Below, one piece after another: positions 7,189 to 16,322 of a DNA stretch of 64,000 nucleotides. The first letter of the stretch is position 1. Each line of letters opens with the position of its first letter. The notes under the pieces were generated by a model, which was not told the origin of the DNA, ran no database searches, and worked only from the letters and a program-made list of their open reading frames with translations. Origin of the DNA: Thermococcus gorgonarius (lineage in GTDB: Archaea; Methanobacteriota_B; Thermococci; Thermococcales; Thermococcaceae); contig NZ_CP014855.1 in NCBI RefSeq assembly GCF_002214385.1, positions 992,001-1,056,000 on the forward strand, in the 5' to 3' direction. Position numbers and translations under genes: made by a program.

Positions 7189-7647
7189 TCACTCAATTGG
7201 AAGGTCAACCCCCTCCTTGTGTACCTTGAGAACCACCATGGTATGGGTGGATTCAACGCCTTCCACGTCACCGATCTTGTCTAGAAATTCGTTGAGCTCT
7301 TCACTGTCCCTGGCGCGGATTTTAACCACCATATCGTAGTCCCCAGTGGTCTCGTAAACTTCGACGATTTTTGGATTCTTTTTAAGCTCCTCGGCAACTT
7401 TAGAGTACATACCCGCCTTGGCCTTTATCAGGACGAAAGCCAGCATGTTGAGACCGAGGGCGTTGGGGTTGAGAACGACGCTGAACCTCTTTATTATTCC
7501 CTTCTCCCGCATTTTCTTTATCCTCTCATAGACCGTAGACTCCGCGAGGTCAACTTCCTTGGATATCTCTCTCAGTGGAGTTCTGCTATCCTTCTGAAGA
7601 ATCATCAGAATCTTCTTATCAGTGGCATCCAGCGACCCACCCTTCAA
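7189..7647 (-). CDS. Lrp/AsnC-type feast/famine regulator, FL11-like
   Basis: 152 residues: an N-terminal helix-turn-helix (TPLREISKEVDLAESTVYER) and a C-terminal RAM ligand-binding domain containing VYETTGDYDMVVKIRARDSE and THTMVVLKVHKE. It closely resembles my memory of the FL11 regulator of Pyrococcus, which senses lysine and switches between octamers and dimers. The TTG at 7647 is chosen because GGTGGTGG stands just before it; GTG codons slightly upstream are possible. It is divergent from the DRG GTPase, with a candidate self-operator at 7659-7673. Confidence 0.88.
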   Translation of the reverse strand: MKGGSLDATDKKILMILQKDSRTPLREISKEVDLAESTVYERIKKMREKGIIKRFSVVLNPNALGLNMLAFVLIKAKAGMYSKVAEELKKNPKIVEVYETTGDYDMVVKIRARDSEELNEFLDKIGDVEGVESTHTMVVLKVHKEGVDLPIE

Positions 7648-7658
7648 CGCCACCACCA

Positions 7659-7673
7659 CTAAAAATTTTCGAA
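7659..7673 (-). promoter_or_regulatory. Candidate FL11 self-operator and TATA
   Basis: Minus-strand TTCGAAAATTTTTAG is close to the GAAA-A/T-TTTC palindrome described for FL11 sites. It lies between the TATA element (minus-strand TTTATATAC, about 7676-7684) and the start codon, a position suited to autorepression. Confidence 0.45.
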
Positions 7674-7789
7674 CCAGTATATAAACCTGCCGATTACTCG
7701 TGTTGTGACAGAACATAGAATGCAAACTCCACCATACTTTTATAAAACTCATCCCCCGTGCATATTCTGGGAGCAGAGGGTGGTGCAGG

Positions 7790-8956
7790 ATGCCAACGAA
7801 CGTAACCGCTGAGTACCTTGCCGCAGAGGAGGAGTATAGAAACGCCAAAACGATCCCGGAGAAGATACGGGCACTTGAAAAAATGTATGCCACCGTTCCA
7901 AAGCACAAGGGAACGGAAAAGCTCAGATTGCAGATAAAGAGAAAGCTGGCAGAGCTCAGAAAGGAGCTTGAGAAGCAGCGCCAGATGAAGAAGGGTGGTG
8001 GCGGGCCCTCGATGGCCGTTAGAAAGGAAGGAGCGGCGCAGATAGTCTTAGCAGGCCTTCCAAACGTCGGCAAAAGCTCCCTCCTGAGGGCCCTCACGAA
8101 CGTTGATGCAGACGTGGCCGACTACGCTTTCACGACTGTGGAGCCCATCCCGGGTATGATGCACCACAAGGACGTTCAGATACAGCTGGTCGAGGTTCCC
8201 GGCCTGGTTGAAGGTGCTGCCCTCGGGAAGGGAATGGGACCTCAGCTCCTGAGCGTCATAAGGAACGCCGATGCCATAGCGATAGTGGTTGATCTCTCGC
8301 AGGACCCGGTAAGGCAGATGGAAATCCTTCTAAGGGAGTTTGAGAGGGCAGGAATTAAGGTTAACAAGAGAAAACCCAGGGTCGAAATCAAGAGAACGGC
8401 CAGCGGTGGGATTGTGATCAACGGCCAGGAGAACATCAAAGGCGATATCCAGGAAGTCATGAAGATGCTCCGGGAGGAGAGGATTCACTCCGCGGAGATA
8501 ACGGTCAAAGAGCCAGTAACCTTAGAGGAGTTTGCCGATGCAATAGATGACAGTCTGGTGTGGAGGAGAGCGATAATCATAGCCAACAAGGGCGATGCCC
8601 CCGGCAGTAAGGAGAACTACGAGAAGCTCGTCAAAGCCTACGGTGACCGATTTAAGATAGTTCCCGTCTCGGCAAGGAGGAAAATAAACCTCGACAAGCT
8701 CAAGGACGAGCTCTACGAGCTGGCTGGAATAATCAGAGTTTTTACGAAGAGCCCCGGCGAAGAGCCTGCTTATCCGCCGGTTGCCCTCAAGAAGGGCTCA
8801 ACCGTTATGGATTTGGCGGAGAGAATCCACAAGGACTTCGCCAAGAACTTCAGATACGCTCGCGTCTGGGGCAAGAGCGTCAAGTTCCCCGGCCAGAGGG
8901 TCGGAGCCGACCACGTGCTGGAAGACGGCGATATAGTTGAAATCCATGCACGTTAG
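7790..8956 (+). CDS. DRG-family (Obg-like) GTP-binding protein with TGS domain
   Basis: 388 residues. An N-terminal helical segment of about 75 residues precedes a GTPase with G1 GLPNVGKSS (about 87-95), G2 region YAFTTVEPIPG, G3 VEVPGLVEG (the D of DxxG is replaced, as usual in Obg/DRG proteins) and G4 NKGD. A C-terminal TGS domain follows (KKGSTVMDLAERIHKDFA). This is the DRG order: HTH-like, G domain with S5D2L-type insert, TGS. It is expected to associate with ribosomes. A TATA element (cttttataaaac) is at 7738 and GGTGG precedes the ATG. It overlaps the next gene by 4 nt, convergently. Confidence 0.93.
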   Translation: MPTNVTAEYLAAEEEYRNAKTIPEKIRALEKMYATVPKHKGTEKLRLQIKRKLAELRKELEKQRQMKKGGGGPSMAVRKEGAAQIVLAGLPNVGKSSLLRALTNVDADVADYAFTTVEPIPGMMHHKDVQIQLVEVPGLVEGAALGKGMGPQLLSVIRNADAIAIVVDLSQDPVRQMEILLREFERAGIKVNKRKPRVEIKRTASGGIVINGQENIKGDIQEVMKMLREERIHSAEITVKEPVTLEEFADAIDDSLVWRRAIIIANKGDAPGSKENYEKLVKAYGDRFKIVPVSARRKINLDKLKDELYELAGIIRVFTKSPGEEPAYPPVALKKGSTVMDLAERIHKDFAKNFRYARVWGKSVKFPGQRVGADHVLEDGDIVEIHAR

Positions 8957-9438
8957 CGGCAGAACGGCCCCTTACAGCTTCTCCCGTTCTTTCCAACAAT
9001 TGCGCTCAGGGAATACTCCTTCCCGTCGAGGCTGTCCATGATCAGCTTCTCCCCGTTCCTTTCGTATATCCAGAAGACCTTGTAGGCCATCTCCTGCCTC
9101 ACGACCTCTATCCTGGGGAGCCACCAAGAGATTACCCTTGAGTTCCCCCACGTTATGGCGCTCTCAAAGGCCTTCTTTTCAGCCTCCTCGTAGCCGACAA
9201 GGGGTTCCATGAGTTTCCGCTCATCAACGTTCCACTCTTCAAGGGGTATGAAATCGTCACCTCTCTCTGCCCCCAAACGGTAGAGGTCAACGTAGGCAAA
9301 GTAGTCCATAACCCTGTCCTTCATGCCAAGGCGCCTGTAGAAGAGCCTTAGGTGAAAGATGTGGTACGGGTAGAGCACGAAATCTTTCTCCTCTGTGTCG
9401 GGATAGAATATTGGGCGCATTACTTTAACCTTAATCAT
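8953..9438 (-). CDS. Hypothetical protein, conserved-looking
   Basis: 161 residues, soluble, rich in aromatic residues (ITWGNSRVISWWLPRIEVV), ending GKNGRSCKGPFCR with a cysteine pair five residues apart. I do not recognise the family. ATG 9438 follows GGTGTTTGAA; a start 9 nt upstream is also open. It is monocistronic and convergent with the DRG GTPase, whose stop it overlaps. Codon use is like the neighbours. Confidence 0.7.
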   Translation of the reverse strand: MIKVKVMRPIFYPDTEEKDFVLYPYHIFHLRLFYRRLGMKDRVMDYFAYVDLYRLGAERGDDFIPLEEWNVDERKLMEPLVGYEEAEKKAFESAITWGNSRVISWWLPRIEVVRQEMAYKVFWIYERNGEKLIMDSLDGKEYSLSAIVGKNGRSCKGPFCR

Positions 9439-9548
9439 TTCAAACACCGTTACAAATTGTTTTAATTGGATGTTTTTCTGACTTCAGCCAAAGTTTTCAC
9501 ATTTAGTTTAAAACGATAGGTTTATAACTTTTTGGCAACAATATACAG

Positions 9549-9567
9549 TGCTGACCATTGGCCAGCA
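9549..9567. promoter_or_regulatory. Inverted repeat over the symporter start site
   Basis: TGCTGACCATTGGCCAGCA is a 19-bp palindrome with one mismatched pair. It lies about 20-25 nt after the TATA element (ggtttataac, about 9520-9529) and thus covers the likely transcription start of the symporter operon, an arrangement expected of a repressor operator. The 8-mer GCTGACCA recurs (inverted) before the proline dehydrogenase operon near 11475. Confidence 0.45.
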
Positions 9568-9589
9568 TATATATTCAGGGGGGTTCAAG

Positions 9590-9769
9590 ATGGGGCTTAG
9601 CGGTGCAGCTTGGGCAACTCTGTTGGTTCCAACGATTTTGGGTTTTTTGACGATGCTCCTCTACGGTTTCTGGGACATAATAACGGGAAAGGAATACTAT
9701 GTTGACGAAGAGATTCTCGCATACGACGAAGACCTGGTTGAAGAGCTGAGGAAGGAGGGTAAGCTATGA
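9590..9769 (+). CDS. Small accessory membrane subunit of sodium/solute symporter
   Basis: 59 residues: one N-terminal membrane helix (AAWATLLVPTILGFLTMLLYGFW) followed by an acidic cytoplasmic tail (YYVDEEILAYDEDLVEEL). ATG 9590 follows GGGGGGTTCAAG. Its stop overlaps the start of the SSS symporter by 4 nt (ATGA). Tiny one-helix proteins of this kind are found before SSS transporters, where they seem to act as accessory subunits. Function is inferred from this pairing. Confidence 0.75.
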   Translation: MGLSGAAWATLLVPTILGFLTMLLYGFWDIITGKEYYVDEEILAYDEDLVEELRKEGKL

Positions 9770-11382
9770 ACGCGGGAGTGCTCTTTGGTTTTCTGGTGTA
9801 CCTCGCCCTCCTGGCTTACATCGGCTGGTGGGCCAACAAGTACACCAAGACCGAGGACCAGTACTTCGTTGGGGGTAGAAAGGTTAACGTCTTAGCCGCG
9901 GCCCTCTCAGACAAGGCGAGCGACTTCTCCGGCTGGCTGATGCTCGGCTATCCTGGAAGCGCCTTTAAAGCCGGTTTGGGGGCATTCTGGGCTGGAATAG
10001 GCTGTCTCTTCGGTACGCTGGCTGACTACGTCCTCATAGGCCCGAGACTTAGAATATACGCAGGTAAATTCAGGGCAATCACAGTCCCGGACTACCTTGA
10101 GGCCCGTCTTAAAGACGACACCAAGCTGATAAGAATTCTGAGCGCCCTGATAATCATAATCTTCATGACCGCCTACGTCGCGGCACAATTTACAGCGGGA
10201 GGAAAGACCTTTGCGGAGGGCTTTGGCGTAAGCGTCAACACGGGAATACTCGTAACCGTCATCGTCCTCACGGCATACGTTATTACCGGGGGATTCTTTG
10301 CTGTCGTCTGGACGGACGTCGTTCAGGCCCTCTTCATGCTGCTGACGCTTATAGTGGTGCCATTCCTCGCCCTCGCGAAGATCGGTGGGCTAGATAAAGC
10401 TACGGAAATAATAGCCTCCGCCGACCCCACCAAGCTTCATCCCTTCGGAGGGGCTACCGGCTGGGCGGCTATAATCTTCGCCATCGGCTATGCTTCATGG
10501 ATAGTCGGCTACCTCGGACAGCCGCACATAGTAACCCGTTACATGAGCGTTGAGGACCCGAGGAAGCTCAGAAGGCCGGGTATCTTCATCAGCGGTATCT
10601 GGACAACCATCGTCCTGTGGGGTGCCTTCTTCGCTGGGTTCCTCGGCTTTGCGCTCTACCAAGCAGGGATGCTCAATGTCAGCGACCCCGAGAGGGTTAT
10701 CCCGGCAATTGCGGTTGAGCTCATGCCCAGCTGGCTCGCGGGATTCGTCATAGCTGGCATCATCTCGGCCGTCATGAGCACCGCCGATTCCCAGCTCCTC
10801 GTGGCTTCCTCGGCCATAGCGAGGGACTTCTACCACAAGGTTCTCGGCAAGGAGCTTGGTAAGAAGCAGATGGTCAACATCTCGAGGGTTGTAGTTGCCA
10901 TCGTAGCACTCTTCGGCCTCTGGTTTGCCATAAGCGGTCCGGGAATCATCTATCAGATGGTGGCAACGGCCTGGGGAGGCTTAGCAGTCGGCTTTGGCCC
11001 GATACTCACGCTCAGCCTCTGGTGGAAGCGCGTTACCAAGGAGGGCGGAATCGTAGGAATGGCCTACGGTCTGGTCAGCGAGGTCATCTTCGAGGCCAAG
11101 ATATACGGCTGGGCCTTCAACCCCGACGCACCGAGTATCTGGGGCACGATCGGTGGCTGGTTCAACGGAGTTCCAGTGTTCTTCATCAACTTCTTCATAA
11201 CGCTCTTCATCATCATAATCGTCAGCCTCCTCACTAAGCCGCCGGAAGATGTGGTCAAGCTCCACGAGGAGTTATTCAGAAAGGTGCCCATCGAGACCGG
11301 CAGGAAGAGCATCACCGAGACCAGGGCCAAGAGCCAGGTCGAGAACGTCGCCGAGTTCGTCATGGCAAAGGGACTCGCCTGA
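9766..11382 (+). CDS. Sodium:solute symporter (SSS family), probable proline permease
   Basis: 538 residues with about 13 membrane helices. Family marks are TEDQYFVGGRKVN at 31-43, ALSDKASDFSGWLMLGYPG at 46-64 and GIISAVMSTADSQLLVASS near 335-350, the latter containing sodium-site residues. These match PutP-type proline carriers. The next operon encodes FAD dehydrogenases resembling the dye-linked L-proline dehydrogenase, so proline or hydroxyproline is the likely substrate; the assignment rests on context and family resemblance. Confidence 0.88.
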   Translation: MNAGVLFGFLVYLALLAYIGWWANKYTKTEDQYFVGGRKVNVLAAALSDKASDFSGWLMLGYPGSAFKAGLGAFWAGIGCLFGTLADYVLIGPRLRIYAGKFRAITVPDYLEARLKDDTKLIRILSALIIIIFMTAYVAAQFTAGGKTFAEGFGVSVNTGILVTVIVLTAYVITGGFFAVVWTDVVQALFMLLTLIVVPFLALAKIGGLDKATEIIASADPTKLHPFGGATGWAAIIFAIGYASWIVGYLGQPHIVTRYMSVEDPRKLRRPGIFISGIWTTIVLWGAFFAGFLGFALYQAGMLNVSDPERVIPAIAVELMPSWLAGFVIAGIISAVMSTADSQLLVASSAIARDFYHKVLGKELGKKQMVNISRVVVAIVALFGLWFAISGPGIIYQMVATAWGGLAVGFGPILTLSLWWKRVTKEGGIVGMAYGLVSEVIFEAKIYGWAFNPDAPSIWGTIGGWFNGVPVFFINFFITLFIIIIVSLLTKPPEDVVKLHEELFRKVPIETGRKSITETRAKSQVENVAEFVMAKGLA

Positions 11383-11453
11383 TTTTTGCCCCTCCTTATT
11401 TTTGGTTTCCCCGGCCGTCTTCTGTCCGGTGTTTTGAGTCATCGAGATACTGA

Positions 11454-11479
11454 ACCAAAGGTTCTAAACCATCTTTGGT
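11454..11479. promoter_or_regulatory. Inverted repeat before the proline dehydrogenase operon
   Basis: ACCAAAG and CTTTGGT, 12 nt apart, lie just before a TATA element (aacatttataaac, about 11487-11496). The right arm continues as TGGTCAGC, the complement of GCTGACCA found in the symporter palindrome. Placement upstream of TATA suggests an activator site or upstream operator. Confidence 0.4.
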
Positions 11480-11547
11480 CAGCTTAACATTTATAAACAT
11501 CGGTGTATAAGGAAGAGCGCCGATTGTAAAATTTTCGAGGTGGGAGC

Positions 11548-13026
11548 ATGAGACCGCTCGACCTGACCGAGAAGGACCCTTCTAAGAAAGTCACGATTTA
11601 TTTTGAGGGGAAGCCCTACGAAGCTTATGAGGGCGAGAAGTTCCCCGTTGCCATGCTCGCCAACGGCGTCTACTGGCTCACCACAAGCACCGAGGGAAGG
11701 CACAGGGGAGCCTTCACCTTCGGCCCGGTTCCCGTTAAGGTAAACGGCGTCAAGAACGTTAACGGCAGGAAGCTAAAGCTCAAGGACGGTATGAAAATCG
11801 AGAGGCAGCGCTACGATGAGTTTCAGGAGCAAGTTGAGATAGACGAGGGGAAGCCCGTTCTCCGCTATGTCGTTGACGTCGCTGTTGTCGGTGCTGGCCC
11901 AGCTGGACTTGGCGTAGTCGAAGAGATTGGAGGAAAGCTCACCGTTGCGCTCATTGAGGAAAAGGACTGGCTCGGTGGCGACATGTGGCTCAAGGGAGTC
12001 GAGCAGGAGGACTTTGGAAACCCGAGGGAGGCGATAGAAAGGCTCACGAACTTCCCGGAGAACGTCAGGGTTTTCCTCAAGACCACTGCGCTGGGAGTTT
12101 TCGACAAGGGGGAGTACTTCCTCGTTCCGGCAGTTAGAAACGACCAGCTGATAGAGTTCATGGCCAAGCGCGTTGTTCTTGCTACTGGGGCGGTTGATTC
12201 GATAATGCTCTTCGAGAACAACGATTGGCCTGGAGTCTTCAGGAGGAGTGACGCCCTCGAAGTCATGAACGTCTGGGGCGTCGCGCCCGGAAGGAAGGTC
12301 GCTGTAGTTGGGGCCTTCCCGGAGGAGATAACGGCCGAACTCGACCGCTGGGGCATAGAGTATGTGGTCGTTCCCAATCCGAAGAGGGTTGAGGGTAACG
12401 ACAAGGTTGAGCGCCTCATAGACGAGAACGGCAACGTTTACGAAGTTGACGCGGTGATTATGGCCGACGGCAGGATTCCCGACATAAACCCGATAACTCA
12501 GGCAGGAGGAAAACTGTACTTCAAGCGCGGCTACTACAGGCCCGTCATAGACTCAAACCACAGAATCCGCGAGGGAATCTACGTCGCCGGAAGCGCGGTT
12601 AGCATAAAGCCCCACTACGCGAACTACCTAGAGGGCAAGCTGGTTGGTGCCTACATCCTCAGCGAGTTCGGTCTTGAGGCAGAACCCTGCATTTACGAGG
12701 GCAAACTTAAGGACTACGAACCGGTGGCGAGGCCGGTTCCAAAGCTTCCGCTCGACGGCTTCAACGGCGAAGACGTCCAGATATGCGGCTGTGGGGTCAC
12801 GCTGAAGAAAGTGGACGACGTTGTAAAGAGCGGCATAACAGACCTGCAGATCATAAAGAGGCTCACTCACCTTGCGATGGGCTTCTGCCAAGGACGCTTC
12901 TGCCTCTTCAACGGAGCTTTACTTGTCTCTCAGAGAAGTGGAACGCCGATGGACAGGCTCGACATACCCGTTGCGAGGCCGCCCATAAAGAACGTCAAGA
13001 TGAAGGTCGTTGCCGGGAGGGAGTGA
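11548..13026 (+). CDS. Dye-linked L-proline dehydrogenase alpha-type subunit (FAD/NAD-binding, Fe-S)
   Basis: 492 residues. The N-terminal 90 residues resemble a ferredoxin-like 2Fe-2S fold of the sarcosine-oxidase alpha type. A Rossmann dinucleotide site is VAVVGAGPAGLG near 109-120 and a second is KVAVVGAFPEE near 250. The C-terminus has a BFD-like cluster, CGCGVTLKKVDD and GFCQGRFC (about 410-450). This matches the alpha subunit of archaeal PDH complexes and related heterodimeric oxidases. GGTGGGAGC precedes ATG. The beta subunit starts 2 nt after its stop. Substrate is inferred. Confidence 0.85.
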   Translation: MRPLDLTEKDPSKKVTIYFEGKPYEAYEGEKFPVAMLANGVYWLTTSTEGRHRGAFTFGPVPVKVNGVKNVNGRKLKLKDGMKIERQRYDEFQEQVEIDEGKPVLRYVVDVAVVGAGPAGLGVVEEIGGKLTVALIEEKDWLGGDMWLKGVEQEDFGNPREAIERLTNFPENVRVFLKTTALGVFDKGEYFLVPAVRNDQLIEFMAKRVVLATGAVDSIMLFENNDWPGVFRRSDALEVMNVWGVAPGRKVAVVGAFPEEITAELDRWGIEYVVVPNPKRVEGNDKVERLIDENGNVYEVDAVIMADGRIPDINPITQAGGKLYFKRGYYRPVIDSNHRIREGIYVAGSAVSIKPHYANYLEGKLVGAYILSEFGLEAEPCIYEGKLKDYEPVARPVPKLPLDGFNGEDVQICGCGVTLKKVDDVVKSGITDLQIIKRLTHLAMGFCQGRFCLFNGALLVSQRSGTPMDRLDIPVARPPIKNVKMKVVAGRE

Positions 13027-13028
13027 AT

Positions 13029-14189
13029 ATGCCGACGAAAACTCTCCCAGAAAAGAGTGAGATAACGGTCATCGGTGGGGGAATAGTTGGAGTTACGATA
13101 GCCCACGAGTTAGCTAAGCGCGGAGAGGAAGTTACAGTCATCGAGAAGCGCTTTATCGGCTCGGGTTCCACCTTCCGCTGCGGGACGGGGATAAGGCAGC
13201 AGTTCAACGACGAGGCCAACGTTCAGGTCATGAAGCGCTCGGTCGAGCTCTGGAAGAAGTACAGCGAGGAGTATGGCTTCCCCTTCGAGCAGACGGGCTA
13301 CCTCTTCCTTCTCTACGACGATGACGAAGTCGAGACCTTCAAGAGGAACATCGCGATACAGAACAAGTTCGGTGTTCCTACTAGGCTCATAACGCCAGAG
13401 GAGGCCAAAGAGATAGTCCCGCTTTTGGACATCAGCGAGGTCGTTGCCGCATCCTGGAACCCCACAGACGGAAAGGCCAGCCCGTTCCATTCAACGGCGG
13501 CATTTGCCCTCCATGCTGAAGAGTTTGGAGCCAAGTTAGTAGAGTACACGGAAGTGAAGGACTTCATCATAGAAAACGGCGAGATTAAGGGCCTCAAGAC
13601 GAACAGGGGAACGATAAAGACAGGAATAGTCATCAACGCCACCAACGCCTGGGCCAAGCTCATCAACGCTATGGCGGGTATAAGGACAAAAATCCCGATA
13701 GAGCCCTACAAACACCAGGCGGTTATAACTCAGCCCATAAAGAGGGGCTCGGTTAAGCCGATGGTAATCTCATTCCGCTACAGCCATGCATACCTCACCC
13801 AGACGAACCACGGCGGAATAATAGGCGGCGTCGGTTACGAGGAGGGGCCGACATACGACCTGAACCCAACCTACGAGTTCATGCGCCAGGTGAGCTACTA
13901 CTTCACCAAGATAATTCCCGCCCTGAGGGAGCTCCTCATCCTGAGGACGTGGGCAGGCTACTACGCCAAAACACCGGACAGCAACCCGGCCATAGGCAAA
14001 ATCAAGGAGCTGAGCGACTACTACATAGCGGCTGGCTTCTCCGGCCACGGCTTTATGATGGCGCCGGCAGTTGCTGAGATGGTTGCCGACTTGATAACGA
14101 AGGGCAGGACAGACCTCCCGGTTGAATGGTACGACCCGTACCGCTTCGAGCGCGGCGAACTTCGCGGTCAGGCCCTCCAGATGGGCTGA
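13029..14189 (+). CDS. Dye-linked L-proline dehydrogenase beta-type subunit (DAO family)
   Basis: 386 residues of the D-amino-acid oxidase/sarcosine oxidase fold: FAD site ITVIGGGIVGVTIAHELAKRG (about 14-34), then EKRFIGSGSTFRCGTG, and the C-terminal FAD-closing segment AAGFSGHGFMMAPAVAE. This is the catalytic subunit expected to oxidise L-proline to pyrroline-5-carboxylate. ATG 13029 follows GGGAGGGAG in the end of the alpha gene. No gamma or delta ferredoxin-like subunit genes are adjacent, so this is a two-subunit type or the small subunits are elsewhere. Confidence 0.86.
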   Translation: MPTKTLPEKSEITVIGGGIVGVTIAHELAKRGEEVTVIEKRFIGSGSTFRCGTGIRQQFNDEANVQVMKRSVELWKKYSEEYGFPFEQTGYLFLLYDDDEVETFKRNIAIQNKFGVPTRLITPEEAKEIVPLLDISEVVAASWNPTDGKASPFHSTAAFALHAEEFGAKLVEYTEVKDFIIENGEIKGLKTNRGTIKTGIVINATNAWAKLINAMAGIRTKIPIEPYKHQAVITQPIKRGSVKPMVISFRYSHAYLTQTNHGGIIGGVGYEEGPTYDLNPTYEFMRQVSYYFTKIIPALRELLILRTWAGYYAKTPDSNPAIGKIKELSDYYIAAGFSGHGFMMAPAVAEMVADLITKGRTDLPVEWYDPYRFERGELRGQALQMG

Positions 14190-14252
14190 CTTCAACCCTT
14201 TTCTTATCCTTTCGACGGAAATTTTATAAAGCCTCCATCGTTCTTTCGGCTG

Positions 14253-15491
14253 ATGCCGAAGCGTGAAAGGGTCGTCATCCAGGGAAAGCGCGAGAGGACT
14301 CTAAAACTCAAAAAGCTCCGGGTTAAGCGGAGAAATATTTTAATCCTGGCCATAGCGATGTTTATCGCAAACGTCGCCTTTGGCATGGCCTTTCCCTATC
14401 TGAGCGTTTATATGAGCCTCCTCGGCGCGAGCATGTTCATGGTCGGCCTTCTCAGTGTCGCCTTCAACCTAACCTCTACCGTCTTCCAGTACCCCTTCGG
14501 CTGGCTTTCCGACTCAACCGGCAACAGAAAGGCCTTCATAGCCTTTGGCGTAGCCTCGATCGGAGTTTTCTACACTGCAATAGCCTTCGTCAACTCTGCA
14601 ACCGGCGTTTTGATTCTGAGAACCCTCCAGGGCATTTTCGGCTCGGCAATGACGCCCGCTCACTCGGCCCTCATTTCGGAGCTTTCAACGAGAGCTGGCT
14701 CGATATTCGGCCTCTTCAACTCGATAGAGAACGCCGGTTATATGGTGGGCAACTTTTTGGGGTCCTTCGTCGTCGAGTACTTCGGCATAAAAAGCGTTTT
14801 CGTCATCGCTGGCTTTCTGCTCTTCCTCTCCGCGGGTTTGGTTCTTTTGATAAGAGAGAGGCCGACCGGAAAGCGTTCCATCTTCGGCATGATACTCGTC
14901 CAAGAGGGCAGGGAAAGCTGGCGCGCGACCGTTAAGGGCTCGGCCTTTAAAAAACTCATGCGCGGCCACCTCGGCCTTTTCTACGTTACGGTTTTTCTTG
15001 TCATGATAGCGAGCGGGCAGTTCTACAGCGTCTCATCGGTTTACTTCAAGGAGGCCTTCGGCGAGTGGAGCGTTGGAGTTATTTTTGGGGTTGAAAGCCT
15101 TGCCGCGGCCTTAACCGGCTACTTCCTTGGAAGGCTAATAGACAGGTACGGTGCCAAGAGGTTCTACCTACTGGCCATAGCGGGCTACGGCCTGGCCTTC
15201 CTGCTCTACGCCTTCGTTAAAAACGTCTGGCTGGTCTTTGGAGTGGCTTTCCTCTCAGGTGTGAAGTGGATTCTAACGATAAACTCGACATCAGCCTACG
15301 TCGCCCAGAACGTTAAGGTTAGCGAGAGGGCGCAGGGGATGGGCCTGCTAAACGCCATGATGAGCCTCGGATGGGTTGTTGGCCCGCTCATCGGCGGCTA
15401 CCTGTCCGGCATAAGCTTCCAGCTCAATTTCGTGAGCACGTTGATTCCTCTAGGACTGGCTTTTCTGCTTGCACTCAAACTGCCCGGGTAA
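14253..15491 (+). CDS. Major facilitator superfamily transporter
   Basis: 412 residues, a basic N-terminus of about 27 residues, then 12 predicted membrane helices. The MFS loop motif appears as GWLSDSTGNRKAFI in loop 2-3 and again as GRLIDRYGAKRFYL in loop 8-9, showing the two six-helix halves. Drug-efflux-like by architecture; the substrate cannot be told. It follows the dehydrogenase genes by 63 nt with its own TATA element (attttataaagc, about 14220), so it may be separately controlled. Confidence 0.88.
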   Translation: MPKRERVVIQGKRERTLKLKKLRVKRRNILILAIAMFIANVAFGMAFPYLSVYMSLLGASMFMVGLLSVAFNLTSTVFQYPFGWLSDSTGNRKAFIAFGVASIGVFYTAIAFVNSATGVLILRTLQGIFGSAMTPAHSALISELSTRAGSIFGLFNSIENAGYMVGNFLGSFVVEYFGIKSVFVIAGFLLFLSAGLVLLIRERPTGKRSIFGMILVQEGRESWRATVKGSAFKKLMRGHLGLFYVTVFLVMIASGQFYSVSSVYFKEAFGEWSVGVIFGVESLAAALTGYFLGRLIDRYGAKRFYLLAIAGYGLAFLLYAFVKNVWLVFGVAFLSGVKWILTINSTSAYVAQNVKVSERAQGMGLLNAMMSLGWVVGPLIGGYLSGISFQLNFVSTLIPLGLAFLLALKLPG

Positions 15492-15539
15492 CTCCGTTAA
15501 CCTCTTAAAAACCTCTACCACAATAACACGGGTGATAAA

Positions 15540-16322
15540 ATGTCCCTGGAGGAGCTCTACTCGTACCTTAGGAGTTATATGGATCCCGATAGCGAAACCG
15601 CCAGGAAAAGGTACATGGCGCTGAAAGCCTTCTTCAACTGGACCGTCAAGAAAACCCTTCTCCCCGATGGAAGAAGGCTGAGGATACTGGATCTATGCGC
15701 CGGCACTGGAATAGCTGGGGCGGCTCTTCTCGAGGTCCTAACAGAGTGGGGCGTCGAGGCTTCTCTTACCTTAGTGGACAAACGAAAAGAGGACATCCTA
15801 AAAGTTGAGAGCTGGCTTAACGGCGAGAGGGAAGTTTACGGGGCCGTTATGGATTGCCTCGACGATCTGAGTAAGCTCGGGGAATTCGACGTTGTCCTCT
15901 TGTGGGGCTACACAATGCCTCACTTCGATCCGTATCAAGCGGCAGACCTCTTCACGAACGTTTCGAGGATTCTCACGCCCTCCGGAGTCTTCATGATCGA
16001 AGAAATGGACCGCTTCGGTACGTTCTTCTACAGGAAGGCATATCGGGAGATAGTTCCCGAAGTCAAAGGAGAAAACTACACGGTAGTTTCCCTCGATGAG
16101 GGCTACGACCCGCTGAGGGGAGTCATCATTAGGGGCTACTACCGGCTTCCTGGCTGGGAAAAAATAGGAGAGATAGAAACCCGTTATTGGGATCTCGCCG
16201 GACTGGCGGGCATGGGAAAACTCGTTTTTGAGAGGGTGAGGATAATACCAAGAAAAGAGCACGGCAATGCCGGCGTTGGCGATATTCTCTATTTCAGGGA
16301 ACCAAAAACTCAACGGGCATAG
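15540..16322 (+). CDS. Class I SAM-dependent methyltransferase
   Basis: 260 residues with a Rossmann methyltransferase core: motif I LRILDLCAGTGIAGAALLEV (about 49-68), an acidic residue at the next strand end (LTLVDKRKED), and DVVLLWGYTMPHFD in place of motif IV. The substrate is unknown, probably a small molecule as no RNA-binding domain is present. The GGTGATAAA ribosome site precedes ATG. Its 3' end overlaps the convergent nitrilase gene by 13 nt. Confidence 0.85.
   Translation: MSLEELYSYLRSYMDPDSETARKRYMALKAFFNWTVKKTLLPDGRRLRILDLCAGTGIAGAALLEVLTEWGVEASLTLVDKRKEDILKVESWLNGEREVYGAVMDCLDDLSKLGEFDVVLLWGYTMPHFDPYQAADLFTNVSRILTPSGVFMIEEMDRFGTFFYRKAYREIVPEVKGENYTVVSLDEGYDPLRGVIIRGYYRLPGWEKIGEIETRYWDLAGLAGMGKLVFERVRIIPRKEHGNAGVGDILYFREPKTQRA

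Noticed and set aside
6953-7271. Several overlapping ORFs on both strands
   Set aside because: They read odd, Arg/Pro/Cys-rich sequence through the H/ACA RNA stems and lack ribosome sites.
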